From NCBI RefSeq assembly GCF_004102725.1, contig NZ_LHQS01000004.1, positions 101,206 through 165,205 of the forward strand: a stretch of DNA of 64,000 nucleotides. Reading direction: 5' to 3'. The position numbers were made by a program, and so were the translations under genes. Source of the stretch: Methanoculleus taiwanensis (GTDB lineage Archaea; Halobacteriota; Methanomicrobia; Methanomicrobiales; Methanoculleaceae). The notes under the pieces are model-generated. The model was not told where the DNA came from. It did no database searches and saw only the letters and a list, made by a program, of their open reading frames with translations. Below are positions 52,768 to 60,718 of the stretch, one piece after another (the first letter of the stretch is position 1; each line of letters opens with the position of its first letter).

Positions 52768-54453
52768 ATGGACACCGAGCTCCGCCGGCTTCTCTTCGTC
52801 TACGCGCTCCAGAACGCCGTTAAGCACACCGGCACTCCAAAGAGCGGGACGGTCATCGGAACCGTCCTCGGAAAGCACCCGGAATACCGGAGCCGTGCAC
52901 GCGATCTCGGCCCCATCGCCACGGAGATCATAGCCGAAGTCGGTGGCATGACCGCAGACGAGCGCCGGGCAGCGCTCGAATCACTGGCTCCGGAGCTCAT
53001 CGCAGAGCTGACCGAGACCCACGAACGGGTGCGGGAACTCCCTGCGCTCGAAGGCGGCGAGAACGGTGTCGTGATGCGGTTCGCGCCGAACCCGAGCGGG
53101 CCGCTCCACCTCGGGCACGCACGGGCAGCGATTCTGAACGACTACTATGTACGCCGGTACGGCGGGAAATACATCCTCAGAATCGAGGATACCGATCCCC
53201 GCAGGGTCGACCCCGAGGCCTACCGGATGGTGCAGGAGGATATCGACTGGCTCGGTCTTTCGATCACCGATATCGTCTACCAGAGCGACCGGCTCGATAT
53301 CTACTACGAGTACTGCGAGAAGCTGATAGCGCTCGGCGGTGCGTATGTCTGCGTCTGCGATCAGGAGATCTTCAGAAACCTGAAACTCGCGAAGAAGGCG
53401 TGCCCCTGCAGAGCCCTGAGTATCGAGGAGAACCTCGAGCTCTGGCAGAAGATGCTCGACGGCGAGTTCTACGAGGGTGCAGTGACGGTCAGGGTCAAGA
53501 CCGAACTCGAGCATCCCGACCCCGCCATGCGGGACTACTCCATCTTCCGGATCGTCGGCTCACCAATCCACCCGCGGATCGATGCGACCGTCTACCCCCT
53601 GATGAACTTCTCGGTGGCCGTGGACGATCATCTCCTCGGCATAACGCACGTCATCCGCGGAAAAGACCATATCGCCAACACCCGCAGGCAGCGGTACATC
53701 TTCGACTACTTCGGGTGGAAGCCTCCGGTGTACCGGCACTACGGCCGGATGTCCATATCGGGAGTCGTCCTCTCCACCTCGGGGATGCGGGAAGGGATCG
53801 CAGCCGGGATGTATACCGGGTGGGACGATATTCACCTCGGAACGCTGCGGGCGATCGCGAGGCGCGGGATCCAGGCGGAGGCCGTGCGGGACGCCATGGT
53901 CGATATCGGAACCGGCGAGACCGACATATCGTTCTCGTGGGAGAATCTCTACGCCCAGAATAAGGCGCTCGTCGATCCGAAAGCAAGCAGGTTCTTCTTT
54001 GTCCCGGATCCGGTTGCGGTATCGGTTGCAGGCGCTCCGTTCCAGACGGCGCAGGCACCGCTGCACCCGAACGATCCGGCCCGCGGCTACCGGACGCTCG
54101 CCTGTGACGGGAGGGTGCTCCTACCGCGTGGCGATATCGAGGGGAAGACCATGGTGCGCTTAAAAGACCTCTACAATATCAGCATCGACTGGTCGACAGG
54201 CATCCCTGCGGTGACCTACGCCGGCGATTCCCTCGAGGAGGCACGCCGGGCAAAAGCGCCGATCATCCAGTGGCTGCCTGTGGATGCCCGGGTGCCGTGC
54301 ACCCTCCACACACAGGACGGCGATCTTGCAGGGTTCTGCGAGGAGCTTGTGGGGAACGAGGCCGGAAACGTCGTTCAGTTCGAGCGCATCGGGTTTGCAC
54401 GTATCGATACGGCGACGAAGAGCGGTATCGAGGCCTTCTTCGCGCACCGGTGA
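52768..54453 (+). CDS. gltX: Glutamyl-tRNA synthetase
   Basis: A 561-residue class I aminoacyl-tRNA synthetase of the archaeal/eukaryotic GluRS type. The signature FAPNPSGPLHLGHARAAILN holds the HIGH-like HLGH, followed by RIEDTDPRRVDPEAY and RGKDHIANT. The second signature is SISGVVLSTSGMREG, where the usual KMSKS-like STSKM reads STSGM. The C-terminal anticodon-binding beta barrel is complete. It starts 1 nt after idsA and is probably in the same transcript. It may be non-discriminating, making Glu-tRNA(Gln) too. Confidence 0.95.
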   Translation: MDTELRRLLFVYALQNAVKHTGTPKSGTVIGTVLGKHPEYRSRARDLGPIATEIIAEVGGMTADERRAALESLAPELIAELTETHERVRELPALEGGENGVVMRFAPNPSGPLHLGHARAAILNDYYVRRYGGKYILRIEDTDPRRVDPEAYRMVQEDIDWLGLSITDIVYQSDRLDIYYEYCEKLIALGGAYVCVCDQEIFRNLKLAKKACPCRALSIEENLELWQKMLDGEFYEGAVTVRVKTELEHPDPAMRDYSIFRIVGSPIHPRIDATVYPLMNFSVAVDDHLLGITHVIRGKDHIANTRRQRYIFDYFGWKPPVYRHYGRMSISGVVLSTSGMREGIAAGMYTGWDDIHLGTLRAIARRGIQAEAVRDAMVDIGTGETDISFSWENLYAQNKALVDPKASRFFFVPDPVAVSVAGAPFQTAQAPLHPNDPARGYRTLACDGRVLLPRGDIEGKTMVRLKDLYNISIDWSTGIPAVTYAGDSLEEARRAKAPIIQWLPVDARVPCTLHTQDGDLAGFCEELVGNEAGNVVQFERIGFARIDTATKSGIEAFFAHR

Positions 54454-54597
54454 ACAAGTACTGTTCCGGCCATGGTGCCGGCGCCCATTTCTTTTCTCTG
54501 CTCACGGGTGTCACCCGCAATCGTTCGTAACTCGGCCAGAAACTCGCGTACGGACGTCCAGAGCCATGAGGAAATAGGCGTGGCGGCTGAACCGGGG

Positions 54598-55254
54598 TTA
54601 CTTCATACGAGGGGCAGACTCCGGCTTTCTGTCGACGAGCAGTCTGGAGAGTACTTTACAGGCCCGGTCGATGCCGCTATAGTCACGGGTTCCCAGAACC
54701 TCGTAAATGAACGGAGGGATCGCGACGACCTTTTCCGCCTCACTGACATCGGCAGCGAGCTTCCGAAACGCCTTATGGGCAAGGATCGCCTCCCGGTTCC
54801 GCCGGGCGAAGTCCCGGTCGGGATCGATCTCGAGAATCCTGTCGTAGCACTGTACGGCCTCGTCGTATCGCCGTTCCACGACGAGCACCCACCCCCTGGT
54901 GTGGAGGGCGGTAACGGACGAGGGGTTGATCCGAAGGGAGCGGTCGGAGCAGGCCAGCGCTTCGTCGAACCGGTGCATCTTTGCGCAGAGGAAACCTTTC
55001 CGCTGCCAGGACGCCGCATCCTCGGGTGCGAGCGCGAGAACCCTGTCGTAACAGGCTGCGCTCTCGTCGTACCGGTGCAATTTGAGGAGAGCAAAACCCC
55101 GGCGTTTCCAGGCGCGGAGGTCTTCCGGATTCTGCTCGAGTGCCCGGCCGAAACAGTAGGCAGCCCGGTCGTAATCGCCTGCATCGCTGAAGTACCTGCC
55201 CCGGTTGTACCACATATTGGCTTCCTGAGAGTTCCCTGCCATCGTCCCTGACAT
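54598..55254 (-). CDS. Tetratricopeptide repeat protein
   Basis: A 218-residue protein with about four TPR units in a row: NMWYNRGRYFSDAGDYDRAA, AWKRRGFALLKLHRYDESAA, SWQRKGFLCAKMHRFDEALA and ALHTRGWVLVVERRYDEAVQ. A C-terminal helical segment of about 65 residues follows. It is a protein-binding scaffold without its own enzymatic motif. I take ATG 55254, though ATG 55242 is as good given the TATA-like GGTTAATGTTATTA at 55267-55280 (minus strand). The longer frame to 55428 overlaps the divergent promoter. Confidence 0.82.
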   Translation of the reverse strand: MSGTMAGNSQEANMWYNRGRYFSDAGDYDRAAYCFGRALEQNPEDLRAWKRRGFALLKLHRYDESAACYDRVLALAPEDAASWQRKGFLCAKMHRFDEALACSDRSLRINPSSVTALHTRGWVLVVERRYDEAVQCYDRILEIDPDRDFARRNREAILAHKAFRKLAADVSEAEKVVAIPPFIYEVLGTRDYSGIDRACKVLSRLLVDRKPESAPRMK

Positions 55255-55345
55255 GGATCTTGCGGGTAATAACATTAACCGAGATCGGCCACGGCAGGGC
55301 TGCTCCCGGTTCCGATACCGCGGATAACACAGCCGTGCAGGTATG

Positions 55346-55353
55346 CATATATA
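55346..55353 (+). promoter_or_regulatory. TATA box of the flavodoxin gene
   Basis: CATATATA centred about 30 nt before ATG 55380, giving a leader of only a few bases. Confidence 0.55.
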
Positions 55354-55379
55354 CCTACGGGGTAGAAATGAGAACCAGT

Positions 55380-55880
55380 ATGGACGATACAATTCTGGTT
55401 GCGTATGCGACCCGATACGGTTCCACAAAGGAGATCGCCGGTGCCATTGCCGATACGCTCCGCTCCGGGGGAGAGACCGTCGATCTGCTGCCGATGGGAG
55501 AAGTCACCGATATCGGCCGGTACCGGGCAGCAGTCGTCGGGAGTCCGATATATATGGGCAAGTGGCTCTCCGACGCACAGATCTTCATCGAACGGCAGCA
55601 GAAAGAACTCCGCCGGATGCCGGTTGCCTTCTTCTCCGTCGGGATGACGGTTGTCGATAAAACCGAAGACGGCTACCGCCGGGCGGAGGCCGCGATGGAT
55701 CAGGTCAGGCTTCTGGTGCAGCCGGTTGAGATCGGGCTCTTCGCAGGAAAACTGGAACCATCCAATCTCTCGCTCCCCGACCGGGCGATCGTCGCACTCG
55801 TCCGGGCTCCGAGCGGCGACTACCGGAACTGGGACGAGATCCGCACCTGGGCATCGGGACTCATCGAGAAGATCAGATAG
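55380..55880 (+). CDS. Flavodoxin-domain protein (HemG-like)
   Basis: A 166-residue FMN-binding protein. VAYATRYGSTKEIAGAIADT is the phosphate-binding loop, followed by AAVVGSPIYMGKWLSDAQIF and PVAFFSVGMT, and NWDEIRTWASGLI at the end. This pattern is that of the flavodoxin/protoporphyrinogen oxidase (HemG)-like family. In a methanogen it probably carries electrons or acts as an oxidoreductase; the partner is unknown. Confidence 0.86.
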   Translation: MDDTILVAYATRYGSTKEIAGAIADTLRSGGETVDLLPMGEVTDIGRYRAAVVGSPIYMGKWLSDAQIFIERQQKELRRMPVAFFSVGMTVVDKTEDGYRRAEAAMDQVRLLVQPVEIGLFAGKLEPSNLSLPDRAIVALVRAPSGDYRNWDEIRTWASGLIEKIR

Positions 55881-56483
55881 AAGCGGCTGTCAAAACTCAC
55901 GAGAGTATCTCTAATACAATAAATATATTTTGAAAGAACATCCCCCCTCCCGGCTGCGGGATCACCTGCAGGCTCCTGCACCGGCACGGGGCAACGATGC
56001 GGGACTCCCATATCCGTGCTGCTTTACGGTGCCCGACCGGGCGAACAACCGCCATTTCTCCAGGTATCGGCCTGCACAAACAGGCAGGAAATATAATAAT
56101 AAACGAATATTCCTATCTCCCCTGCCGCATAATATTGATATACCAGAAACAGGCATCTCCTCGCATGATACGAATAACCGTTTTAAACAGGCAGATCAAA
56201 AGAAGCGAGCCCGGAACAGGGGTGATATCTCTCTTCCTCCGGGATGCAGCCGTCCGTCTCTGCATCATACTGATCGTGGCTCTCGCAACCGGACTTCGGG
56301 CACTCCCCAGAACAAAACCGGCCGTCCGGCAGGTTCAGTCGCAGGTTCACAGACACGTTCCGTCAGAGTAATAGCATAACCACCTGCCTCTGCCGGCTCC
56401 GGCGTCCATATCCAACCCGCGAAAAAGGGCATAAATAGAACAACCGCAAACGTACCTGTCACGAATTTCGAGGGAGAGACAGG
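55881..56483. other. Intergenic region with one doubtful small ORF
   Basis: About 600 bp. A frame from ATG 56165 to 56371 could encode 68 residues with one hydrophobic helix (LCIILIVALATGL), and an AT-rich TATA-like stretch lies about 30 nt upstream, but I see no Shine-Dalgarno match or homologue and do not call it. Overlapping longer frames in this stretch are Arg/Pro/Ser-rich and unlikely. CATAAATAG at about 56430 is the probable promoter element of the next gene. Confidence 0.4.
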
Positions 56484-58016
56484 TTGAAGAGATTTTCATT
56501 CATAGCTCGCATGCCTGACAAAACGGGTGCTCTCCATAAAGCAGCCGAGATCGTCAAGCAGTACGGCGGCAATATCAACCGGGTTCATTACGACCGCAGA
56601 ATCGATGCGGCCACAGTTTTCTTTGAAGTAACGACAACAGAGGATATATACCGGCTCATGAGGGACGACCTGCACGCCATAGGATATCTGCAGGAGTCCC
56701 TGCAGACACCCGGTGTTCTCACGTTTTATGTCTACCTGCCGCACAGGTCCGGCGCTCTCTATGATTTTCTTGAGTATATCACGGAAAGCCGCGCGAACAT
56801 CGCATACATCGACTTTGACGATCGCGGAAAACATCCTGACCGGCTGAAGGTGAGCCTGAACGTCGAGGAGACCGGCGTCGTCGATCATCTCCTCAATCAG
56901 CTCAAATCCCGATACCGCCTCGAGATCATAGAGTACGATACGACCGGAAAGCACCTCGACGATACGGTCTTCTACGTCAAGTTCGCCCAGGAACTCCGCG
57001 AACTAATCGGAGAGGCGGAGGACGAGTTCCTCCTGCAGCTCCTCCACGACATCAATCACATCGCCCAGGAACTCCAGAACCGCGGAACGGATCCGCGTGA
57101 GGTCTTCAGGACCATTCTTCTCACCGGAAGGACACTGCAGAGCACCTGCGGCGAGGGGTTCTACGCCGATCTGCAGCGGATACCCGTTACCGGGGATATC
57201 GATCTCTTCTGCTTCCAGCTTCCCTGCGGAGGGAACGTTTACCTTCTCCGGACGCCCGGCGAGGCGGTAATGATAGACACGGGATACGGTATCTACCACC
57301 GGGAGATTGCAGCGATGTTCAGGCACTACGGCCTCTGCGATAACGAGGCGCCCGGGAGAGTCCTTATTACCCACGCAGACGCCGACCACTGCGGCGGGGG
57401 AGGATACCTGCAGGTCCCCTCGTTGCTGCACCCGGGGTCTGTCGGGGTCATCAGAGAGGCAAACCGGGCGTACGGTTCGCGGAGCGAGAGTTCTATCCTC
57501 GAAGAGGTCTATACCACCGTCATCAACCTCTTCTCCGAGTTCCGGCCACCCGAAAACCTGGCACTCTTTCCGACGGAGTCGCAGGAGAAGCGATCGATCT
57601 TCCCGATCATCGACCGGATCGCTATCGGCGATCTGGAGTTAGAGGTTCTGGAGAGTCTCGGTGGGCACCTCCACGGCCTGTTCTATCTCTACTGTCCTGA
57701 CCACGGCCTGCTCTTCACGAGCGATACCCTGATCAACTTCGCGAGCCTCGACGAGAGGCGGAGCAGCTATAATGCACTTGCGGACTTTCTGGTGACGTCC
57801 GTCAACGTCGACAGCGACCGCGCCCGCATGGAGCGAAAAGCCCTGCTCGAACTCATCGCCAGCCGGAATGCATCGTGCAGTCCATCAGAAAGGCCGTGCC
57901 TCGTCTGCTGCGGCCACGGCGCGGTATCCGTCCTCGACGGCACGCGCCTTGCGACCTACGGCGAGGTCGAGCAGTACCGGGCCCGCGGCGAGACCCGGAT
58001 GCCGCCGGCACCGTAG
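56484..58016 (+). CDS. Two ACT domains fused to a metallo-beta-lactamase fold domain
   Basis: A 510-residue protein starting at TTG 56484 with AGGGAGA upstream. Residues about 1-75 (FIARMPDKTGALHKAAEIVK) and about 78-150 (YVYLPHRSGALYDFLEYITE) are two ACT domains, which usually bind amino acids. A helical linker follows. From about residue 235 there is a metallo-beta-lactamase fold with VMIDTGYG, the metal motif THADADHCGGGG, GGHLHGLFYLYCPDHGLLFT and CCGHG. An amino-acid-regulated hydrolase or a sensor is plausible, but no substrate can be assigned. Confidence 0.85.
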   Translation: MKRFSFIARMPDKTGALHKAAEIVKQYGGNINRVHYDRRIDAATVFFEVTTTEDIYRLMRDDLHAIGYLQESLQTPGVLTFYVYLPHRSGALYDFLEYITESRANIAYIDFDDRGKHPDRLKVSLNVEETGVVDHLLNQLKSRYRLEIIEYDTTGKHLDDTVFYVKFAQELRELIGEAEDEFLLQLLHDINHIAQELQNRGTDPREVFRTILLTGRTLQSTCGEGFYADLQRIPVTGDIDLFCFQLPCGGNVYLLRTPGEAVMIDTGYGIYHREIAAMFRHYGLCDNEAPGRVLITHADADHCGGGGYLQVPSLLHPGSVGVIREANRAYGSRSESSILEEVYTTVINLFSEFRPPENLALFPTESQEKRSIFPIIDRIAIGDLELEVLESLGGHLHGLFYLYCPDHGLLFTSDTLINFASLDERRSSYNALADFLVTSVNVDSDRARMERKALLELIASRNASCSPSERPCLVCCGHGAVSVLDGTRLATYGEVEQYRARGETRMPPAP

Positions 58017-58198
58017 GTGTTCCCGGAAGAACAGATCTCCGGTGCGAATCGACGGTTACCGTTCGTGGACGAGGAGGCCAGACATCCGCCCCGGCGGTTT
58101 GGTTCTCCTACGGCCTCTGCGACCGGCGGGACAAAACAAGGGGGGGGAGAAGAGAGAGTTGTTGAAAGGGGGAGAGAGGAGATCAGGATTCTGCCGCT

Positions 58199-59071
58199 TT
58201 AGTCGATCCGGACAAATCCTTCTTCTTCAACGATTGCCTGCCCGTCACTGCTGAGGATGAAGTCGATGTAGTCCTTAGCTAGACCGGTCGGTTCACCCAC
58301 CGTGATCATTGAGAGAGACCGGGCAACCGGGTACTCCTTGCTCTTGACGGCCTCGAGCGTCGGTGCCACGGTCTTGCCGTTCACCACGAGCGGGACACCC
58401 GTCACGGTTCCGTCAAGGTATCCGATACCGACATACCCGATGGCGCCCGGAGTCTGGGCGACGGTCTGCTTCACCGCACCGTTCGAGTTCTTCTCAAGCT
58501 GGACTTTGGTGAAGTCTTCCTTCTGCATGACCGATTCGTGGAAGTATTCCCGGGTGCCGGAGGCGCTGTCACGGCCGACGACGACGATCTCACCTGCGGA
58601 ACCGCCGACTGCGTTCCAGCTGGTGATGCTGCCGTTGTAGATGCCTCTCACCTGGTCGAGCGTCAGGCTCGCGACCTGATTACCCGGGTGAACGATCACG
58701 GCGATGCCGTCGATGGCAACGACGTGTTCCACAAGGGCGGGGTACTTCTCTTTCTCGGCGGCCTTCAGATCGCGGGAGGCCATACCGATCTCGGCGGTGC
58801 CTTCACCAACGGCCTGAACGCCGACACTGGATCCGCCGCCGCTGACCTGAATATCGGCCAGGGAATCCATGTTCATGTAGGCGTCCGCTGCAGCCTGGGC
58901 GACGGGAAGCACGGTCGTTGATCCCGTAACCGAGATCGTCTGCGGTTCTGCAGTCTGTTGCTGTTCGGTGCCGGTTCCGGTACACCCGGCAAAGAGCGTT
59001 GCAGCGATCACGAGAATAGCGAGCGCGACCAGAGCCGCACCTGCGTTACGAAAGGGAGATGCCATTTTCAT
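58199..59071 (-). CDS. pstS: Phosphate-binding lipoprotein of an ABC transporter
   Basis: A 290-residue exported substrate-binding protein. The N-terminus has a signal helix and lipobox LFAGC, so it is lipid-anchored outside the cell. The domain contains ISVTGSTTVLPVAQAAADAY, the phosphate loop VSGGGSSVGVQA, EIGMASRDLK, and VVGRDSASGTREYFHE. It ends GQAIVEEEGFVRID. The TATA GATATATC (59096-59103) is centred about 28 nt before ATG 59071. No permease or ATPase genes (pstC, pstA, pstB) follow it in this window. Confidence 0.93.
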   Translation of the reverse strand: MKMASPFRNAGAALVALAILVIAATLFAGCTGTGTEQQQTAEPQTISVTGSTTVLPVAQAAADAYMNMDSLADIQVSGGGSSVGVQAVGEGTAEIGMASRDLKAAEKEKYPALVEHVVAIDGIAVIVHPGNQVASLTLDQVRGIYNGSITSWNAVGGSAGEIVVVGRDSASGTREYFHESVMQKEDFTKVQLEKNSNGAVKQTVAQTPGAIGYVGIGYLDGTVTGVPLVVNGKTVAPTLEAVKSKEYPVARSLSMITVGEPTGLAKDYIDFILSSDGQAIVEEEGFVRID

Positions 59072-59095
59072 GCACAAGAGCATGGGCAGGAGAGA

Positions 59096-59103
59096 GATAT
59101 ATC
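59096..59103 (-). promoter_or_regulatory. TATA box of pstS
   Basis: GATATATC (self-complementary) is centred about 28 nt upstream of ATG 59071; the pstS transcript is probably leaderless. Confidence 0.55.
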
Positions 59104-59174
59104 AGTTCCCGAATGAGAATATATCAAGACATAGTCCAACAATATACCTATAGAGAGACAATAGAGTTTCACGG

Positions 59175-60479
59175 TCACGGCTCGCGACCGAGTTCGACCA
59201 CCGAAAGCAGTATCCCGAACACGGTCAGTGCACCGCCGATGAGCAGGACGACAGGTTCGAGCTGCGTGAGTAATGCGAAGCTGGTGATGATACCAAGCAC
59301 GGGAAGAACCGGCACCCTGCCGACGGTTCCCGGAGTCCTGAAGGGGCGGGTCAGCCCGGGAGCCCGCAGGCGCAGCAGGATGACGGCCGCGTTGATGACG
59401 ATGAATGTCAGAAAGAGCATGAAGTTGGTGACATTCGCGACAAAGGAGATCTCCCCGGCGAAGATAAAAGCGATGGAGGCGAGCATGATGGCGAGGATCG
59501 CTACCCAGGGAGTGCGAGTCTTCCGGCTGACGCGTGCCAGGAGCGTCGGCAGGGAGTATGACTCTGCCATTCCGTAGGTTATCCTCGACGCGGCGACCAT
59601 CATCAGAAGAGCGGTATTGGCAGTGGCAAAGAGAGCGATGATGGAGATGATCGTAAAGGCGGGACTCCCGAGCGCGACGTACGCCACGTCGGCAAAGGGA
59701 GCGCGGGAAGCTGCGAGCTGCTCCCACCCGACGACGGAGACCGCCGCGAGCGAGACGAGAATGTAGAGGAAGATCGTTATCCCGAGAGCCAGGACGAGGG
59801 CAAGCGGGATGGTGCGCTCCGGGTCGCGCACTTCCTCGGAGAGTTTGACCATCTCCTCAAATCCCATATACGCGAAGAAGACGAGCGCTGATGCCTGAAA
59901 GATGCCGGAGAAGCCGAGCGGCATCTCCAGGTAATCGACGCTGCCGAGATACGGCAGGCCGATAAGAATGATCATCACGATGCCGCCGGCCTCGATGAGC
60001 GTCAGGATGATGGCGACGAGAGCCGTCTCGCGGATGCCGTACAGGAGAATCGCCGAGAGTACCAGGACGAGAGCGACGGCCGATGCGAGGAAAGGAGCGC
60101 CCGTGAGATCGGAGAAGTATCCCCCGAATCCGAGTGAGACGGTTGCGACGCCGAAGATGCCGGAGAGGATGATCAGCCACCCGATGACGAAGGCGACTCT
60201 CCTGCCGATTGCATTCGAGACGTACTCGTATTCAGCGCTTGCCCGCGGATACATCGAGGAGAGTTCGGCATAGCTGAGAGCGGTGAAACCGGCTATCAGC
60301 GCCGAGATCGCAAACGTCATCCAGACGGCGTTCCCGGCAAGCGCGGTCGCCTCCCCGAGGAGCGCATAGATCCCGGCCCCGAGGATGATCCCGACTCCGG
60401 AGAGGGTGACCGCGACAAGACCGAGCTCCCGCCGGAGCGGAACCTTCGTGCGAATGAGCTCCGGTTTCTTCCCCTGCAT
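59175..60479 (-). CDS. APC-family amino acid permease
   Basis: A 434-residue transporter with about twelve membrane helices. The N-terminal helix GLVAVTLSGVGIILGAGIYALL contains the G-x-G-I-F/Y substrate-binding break of the family, and FFAYMGFEEMVKLSEEVRDP, then ERTIPLAL, marks the conserved TM6 and following loop. It probably takes up an amino acid or polyamine. ATG 60479 is chosen because the TATA box at 60503-60510 (minus strand) is centred about 28 nt upstream, excluding the frame to 60527. Confidence 0.92.
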   Translation of the reverse strand: MQGKKPELIRTKVPLRRELGLVAVTLSGVGIILGAGIYALLGEATALAGNAVWMTFAISALIAGFTALSYAELSSMYPRASAEYEYVSNAIGRRVAFVIGWLIILSGIFGVATVSLGFGGYFSDLTGAPFLASAVALVLVLSAILLYGIRETALVAIILTLIEAGGIVMIILIGLPYLGSVDYLEMPLGFSGIFQASALVFFAYMGFEEMVKLSEEVRDPERTIPLALVLALGITIFLYILVSLAAVSVVGWEQLAASRAPFADVAYVALGSPAFTIISIIALFATANTALLMMVAASRITYGMAESYSLPTLLARVSRKTRTPWVAILAIMLASIAFIFAGEISFVANVTNFMLFLTFIVINAAVILLRLRAPGLTRPFRTPGTVGRVPVLPVLGIITSFALLTQLEPVVLLIGGALTVFGILLSVVELGREP

Positions 60480-60502
60480 AGCAACAGAATAGGCACAGCC
60501 TC

Positions 60503-60510
60503 CATTTATG
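60503..60510 (-). promoter_or_regulatory. TATA box of the APC permease gene
   Basis: CATAAATG in mRNA sense, centred about 28 nt before ATG 60479, so a leaderless transcript is expected. Confidence 0.6.
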
Positions 60511-60718
60511 CGTATCAGTCCGCACACAACAGATCGGGAAGCAGGTGCACACGAGATACCTGATGGTAAAGTACGGCCTCTGCTCTGCTCGTGCAGGAAG
60601 GGGAAGGAGATTCGGATGATACCTCCCGTGCAGGCGGTACATGAAAAGTCATTTACATAAGGTATCAGTCAAGTTGAAATGGAAACCTTAATGTATTGCG
60701 AGACCGGAGCGTACCTCA

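Noticed and set aside
54161..54453. Damaged gltX because STSGM replaces the usual STSKM
   Set aside because: The whole synthetase is otherwise full length and well conserved; the loop is variable in archaeal GluRS, so I do not call it inactive.
55930..56379. 149-residue Arg/Pro-rich ORF
   Set aside because: Low complexity, no domain, and in competition with another equally weak frame.
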